Shown here piece after piece: positions 63,156 through 64,000 of a stretch of 64,000 bases of DNA. The DNA comes from Psococerastis gibbosa (taxonomy: Eukaryota > Arthropoda > Insecta > Psocodea > Psocidae): assembly GCA_963971405.1 (NCBI GenBank), contig OZ020484.1, forward strand, positions 30,154,770-30,218,769, given 5' to 3'. Position 1 is the stretch's first letter. Every line of letters begins with the position of its first letter. The position numbers and the translations under genes were made by a program. The notes under the pieces were generated by a model. That model saw only the letters and a list, made by a program, of their open reading frames with translations. It was not told where the DNA came from and did no database searches.

Positions 63156-63321
63156 CATGGCCGTGCCCAGGAGGTGGTCCATGGGGTCTGGACCCCCCCC
63201 CCCCCCGAAATAAATTTTGGTATGTAAACCTGCCCTGAATGGTTTGAAGAATTTATTCATCAATAAATGACGTTAAAATTCCCCCCCCCCCCCCCGAAAT
63301 CAAAACCTGGGCACGGTCTTG
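63156..63321. mobile_element. hAT-type MITE (CCGTGCCCAGG ends), 166 bp
   Basis: Ends CATGGCCGTGCCCAGG and CCTGGGCACGGTCTTG, with exact octamers ATGGTGTA on both sides (63148..63155, 63322..63329). Two long C runs, one at each side of the interior. Confidence 0.94.
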
Positions 63322-63539
63322 ATGGTGTATAAGTGAGAAACAACTAGAAAAAAAACTTGAAGCATTTGAGATGTGGTGCTTTTTTTTTTATAAATTGGGG
63401 TACAGGTGTTACCTGTGTGCACTTAAGCCTATTGGCCTATTGTGCCCCCTACAACAAAGTATCTACATCACTTCTACATCACTCTTTCGAGGCCTATCTC
63501 CCTCCAGAGAGCCAGGATCTTGAGGGGATTCAGAAGTGG

Positions 63540-64000
63540 TAGGTCTTTTACATGTAACTGCAAGCTTTCCGAGCATGCTGCTCTTCTTCGTGCGATTGCA
63601 TCGCATCGCATCGCAGGTCCTCCGCACCTTCATTGCAGAATCTGCAAGACTATAGTTGTCTCCCTAAGAGACTCCAGATATTTAACCCCAGGACCAAAGA
63701 CGCCAAGGCCTGTTCTTGGTTTGGTACTTCCTAGCCTAGAGCCATCAGTAAACCACTTGATTGTGTGACTATTGAGAATTCCTGCTGATTCGCAGCATTC
63801 TTTCGTTGTCCCTAATATAGTTTCGAATTCCCTCCTAAAACAGTATTTTGGATGGATTCTATCGCTTGGCATATCCAGGCAGTGGTTCAGACGTAGTCAG
63901 AGAGGCTGAGTCTCTCTTAATTGCCCTTCCACTCCTAGTAATGCCATTTCTGCTGAAGTTTCCACTACAACATGGAGGGGTGGGAAGTCCAGTACTATCT
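63540..64000 (-). mobile_element. LINE fragment: RNase H domain (I/R1/Jockey-like), runs off the window
   Basis: On the minus strand one frame reads LDFPPLHVVVETSAEMALLG, then DRIHPKYCFRREFETIL, then IKWFTDGSRLG and GLGVFGPGVKYLESL. FTDGS with the following GxGxFG is the start of the RNase H domain in I-superfamily LINEs. The later part shifts frame towards a CRFCNEG-type zinc knuckle, and stops interrupt it, so it is a relic. The upstream part lies beyond position 64000. Confidence 0.75.

Overview
The window is animal nuclear DNA, AT-rich and crowded with repeats, and I see no host protein-coding gene in it. Long intergenic stretches with tRNA-derived SINEs, LINE remnants, many short hAT-like MITEs and a Polinton point to an invertebrate. 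The Polinton genes have starts resembling arthropod initiator motifs (TCAKTY), so an arthropod host is my best inference; I cannot name the species.

The centrepiece is a 14.9-kb Polinton (Maverick) at 40273..55184. It is flanked by the same 6-bp target duplication (CTAAAA) and bounded by inverted repeats of about 1.9 kb. All expected parts read open, so it looks whole and young. From left to right: an OB-fold-like small gene inside the left terminal repeat; a large protein-primed family-B DNA polymerase (+); a tightly packed minus-strand virion block (core/PLA2-like protein, adenain-like protease, penton, a 57-aa small ORF, hexon); a plus-strand block (packaging ATPase, conserved unknown protein, retrovirus-type integrase with chromodomain); two minus-strand unknown genes; and the right terminal repeat with the second copy of the OB-fold-like gene. 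The polymerase and integrase are the replication and insertion parts; ATPase, protease, hexon, penton and core protein are the particle parts. Shared leaders, repeated initiator-like motifs and stop-start overlaps suggest a few promoters driving polycistronic messages.

Left of it (19741..32321) lies a large inverted duplication: two arms of about 3.5 and 3.8 kb around a 5.3-kb spacer. Each arm carries about 6.5 units of a ~279-bp satellite plus a copy of a dispersed repeat. One arm has an extra 251-bp MITE. The spacer holds fragments of two LINEs.

The rest (1..19740, 32322..40266, 55191..64000) is a mosaic of dispersed elements. These are at least thirteen hAT-type MITEs (most with visible 8-bp target duplications, many with long G or C runs beside their ends), three PIF/Harbinger-type hairpin MITEs with TAA duplications, a ~0.8-1-kb dispersed family with eight copies, at least two SINE families, LINE 3' ends with nested insertions, and a GC-rich tandem-repeat family. 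Between them lies AT-rich DNA in which I recognise nothing.
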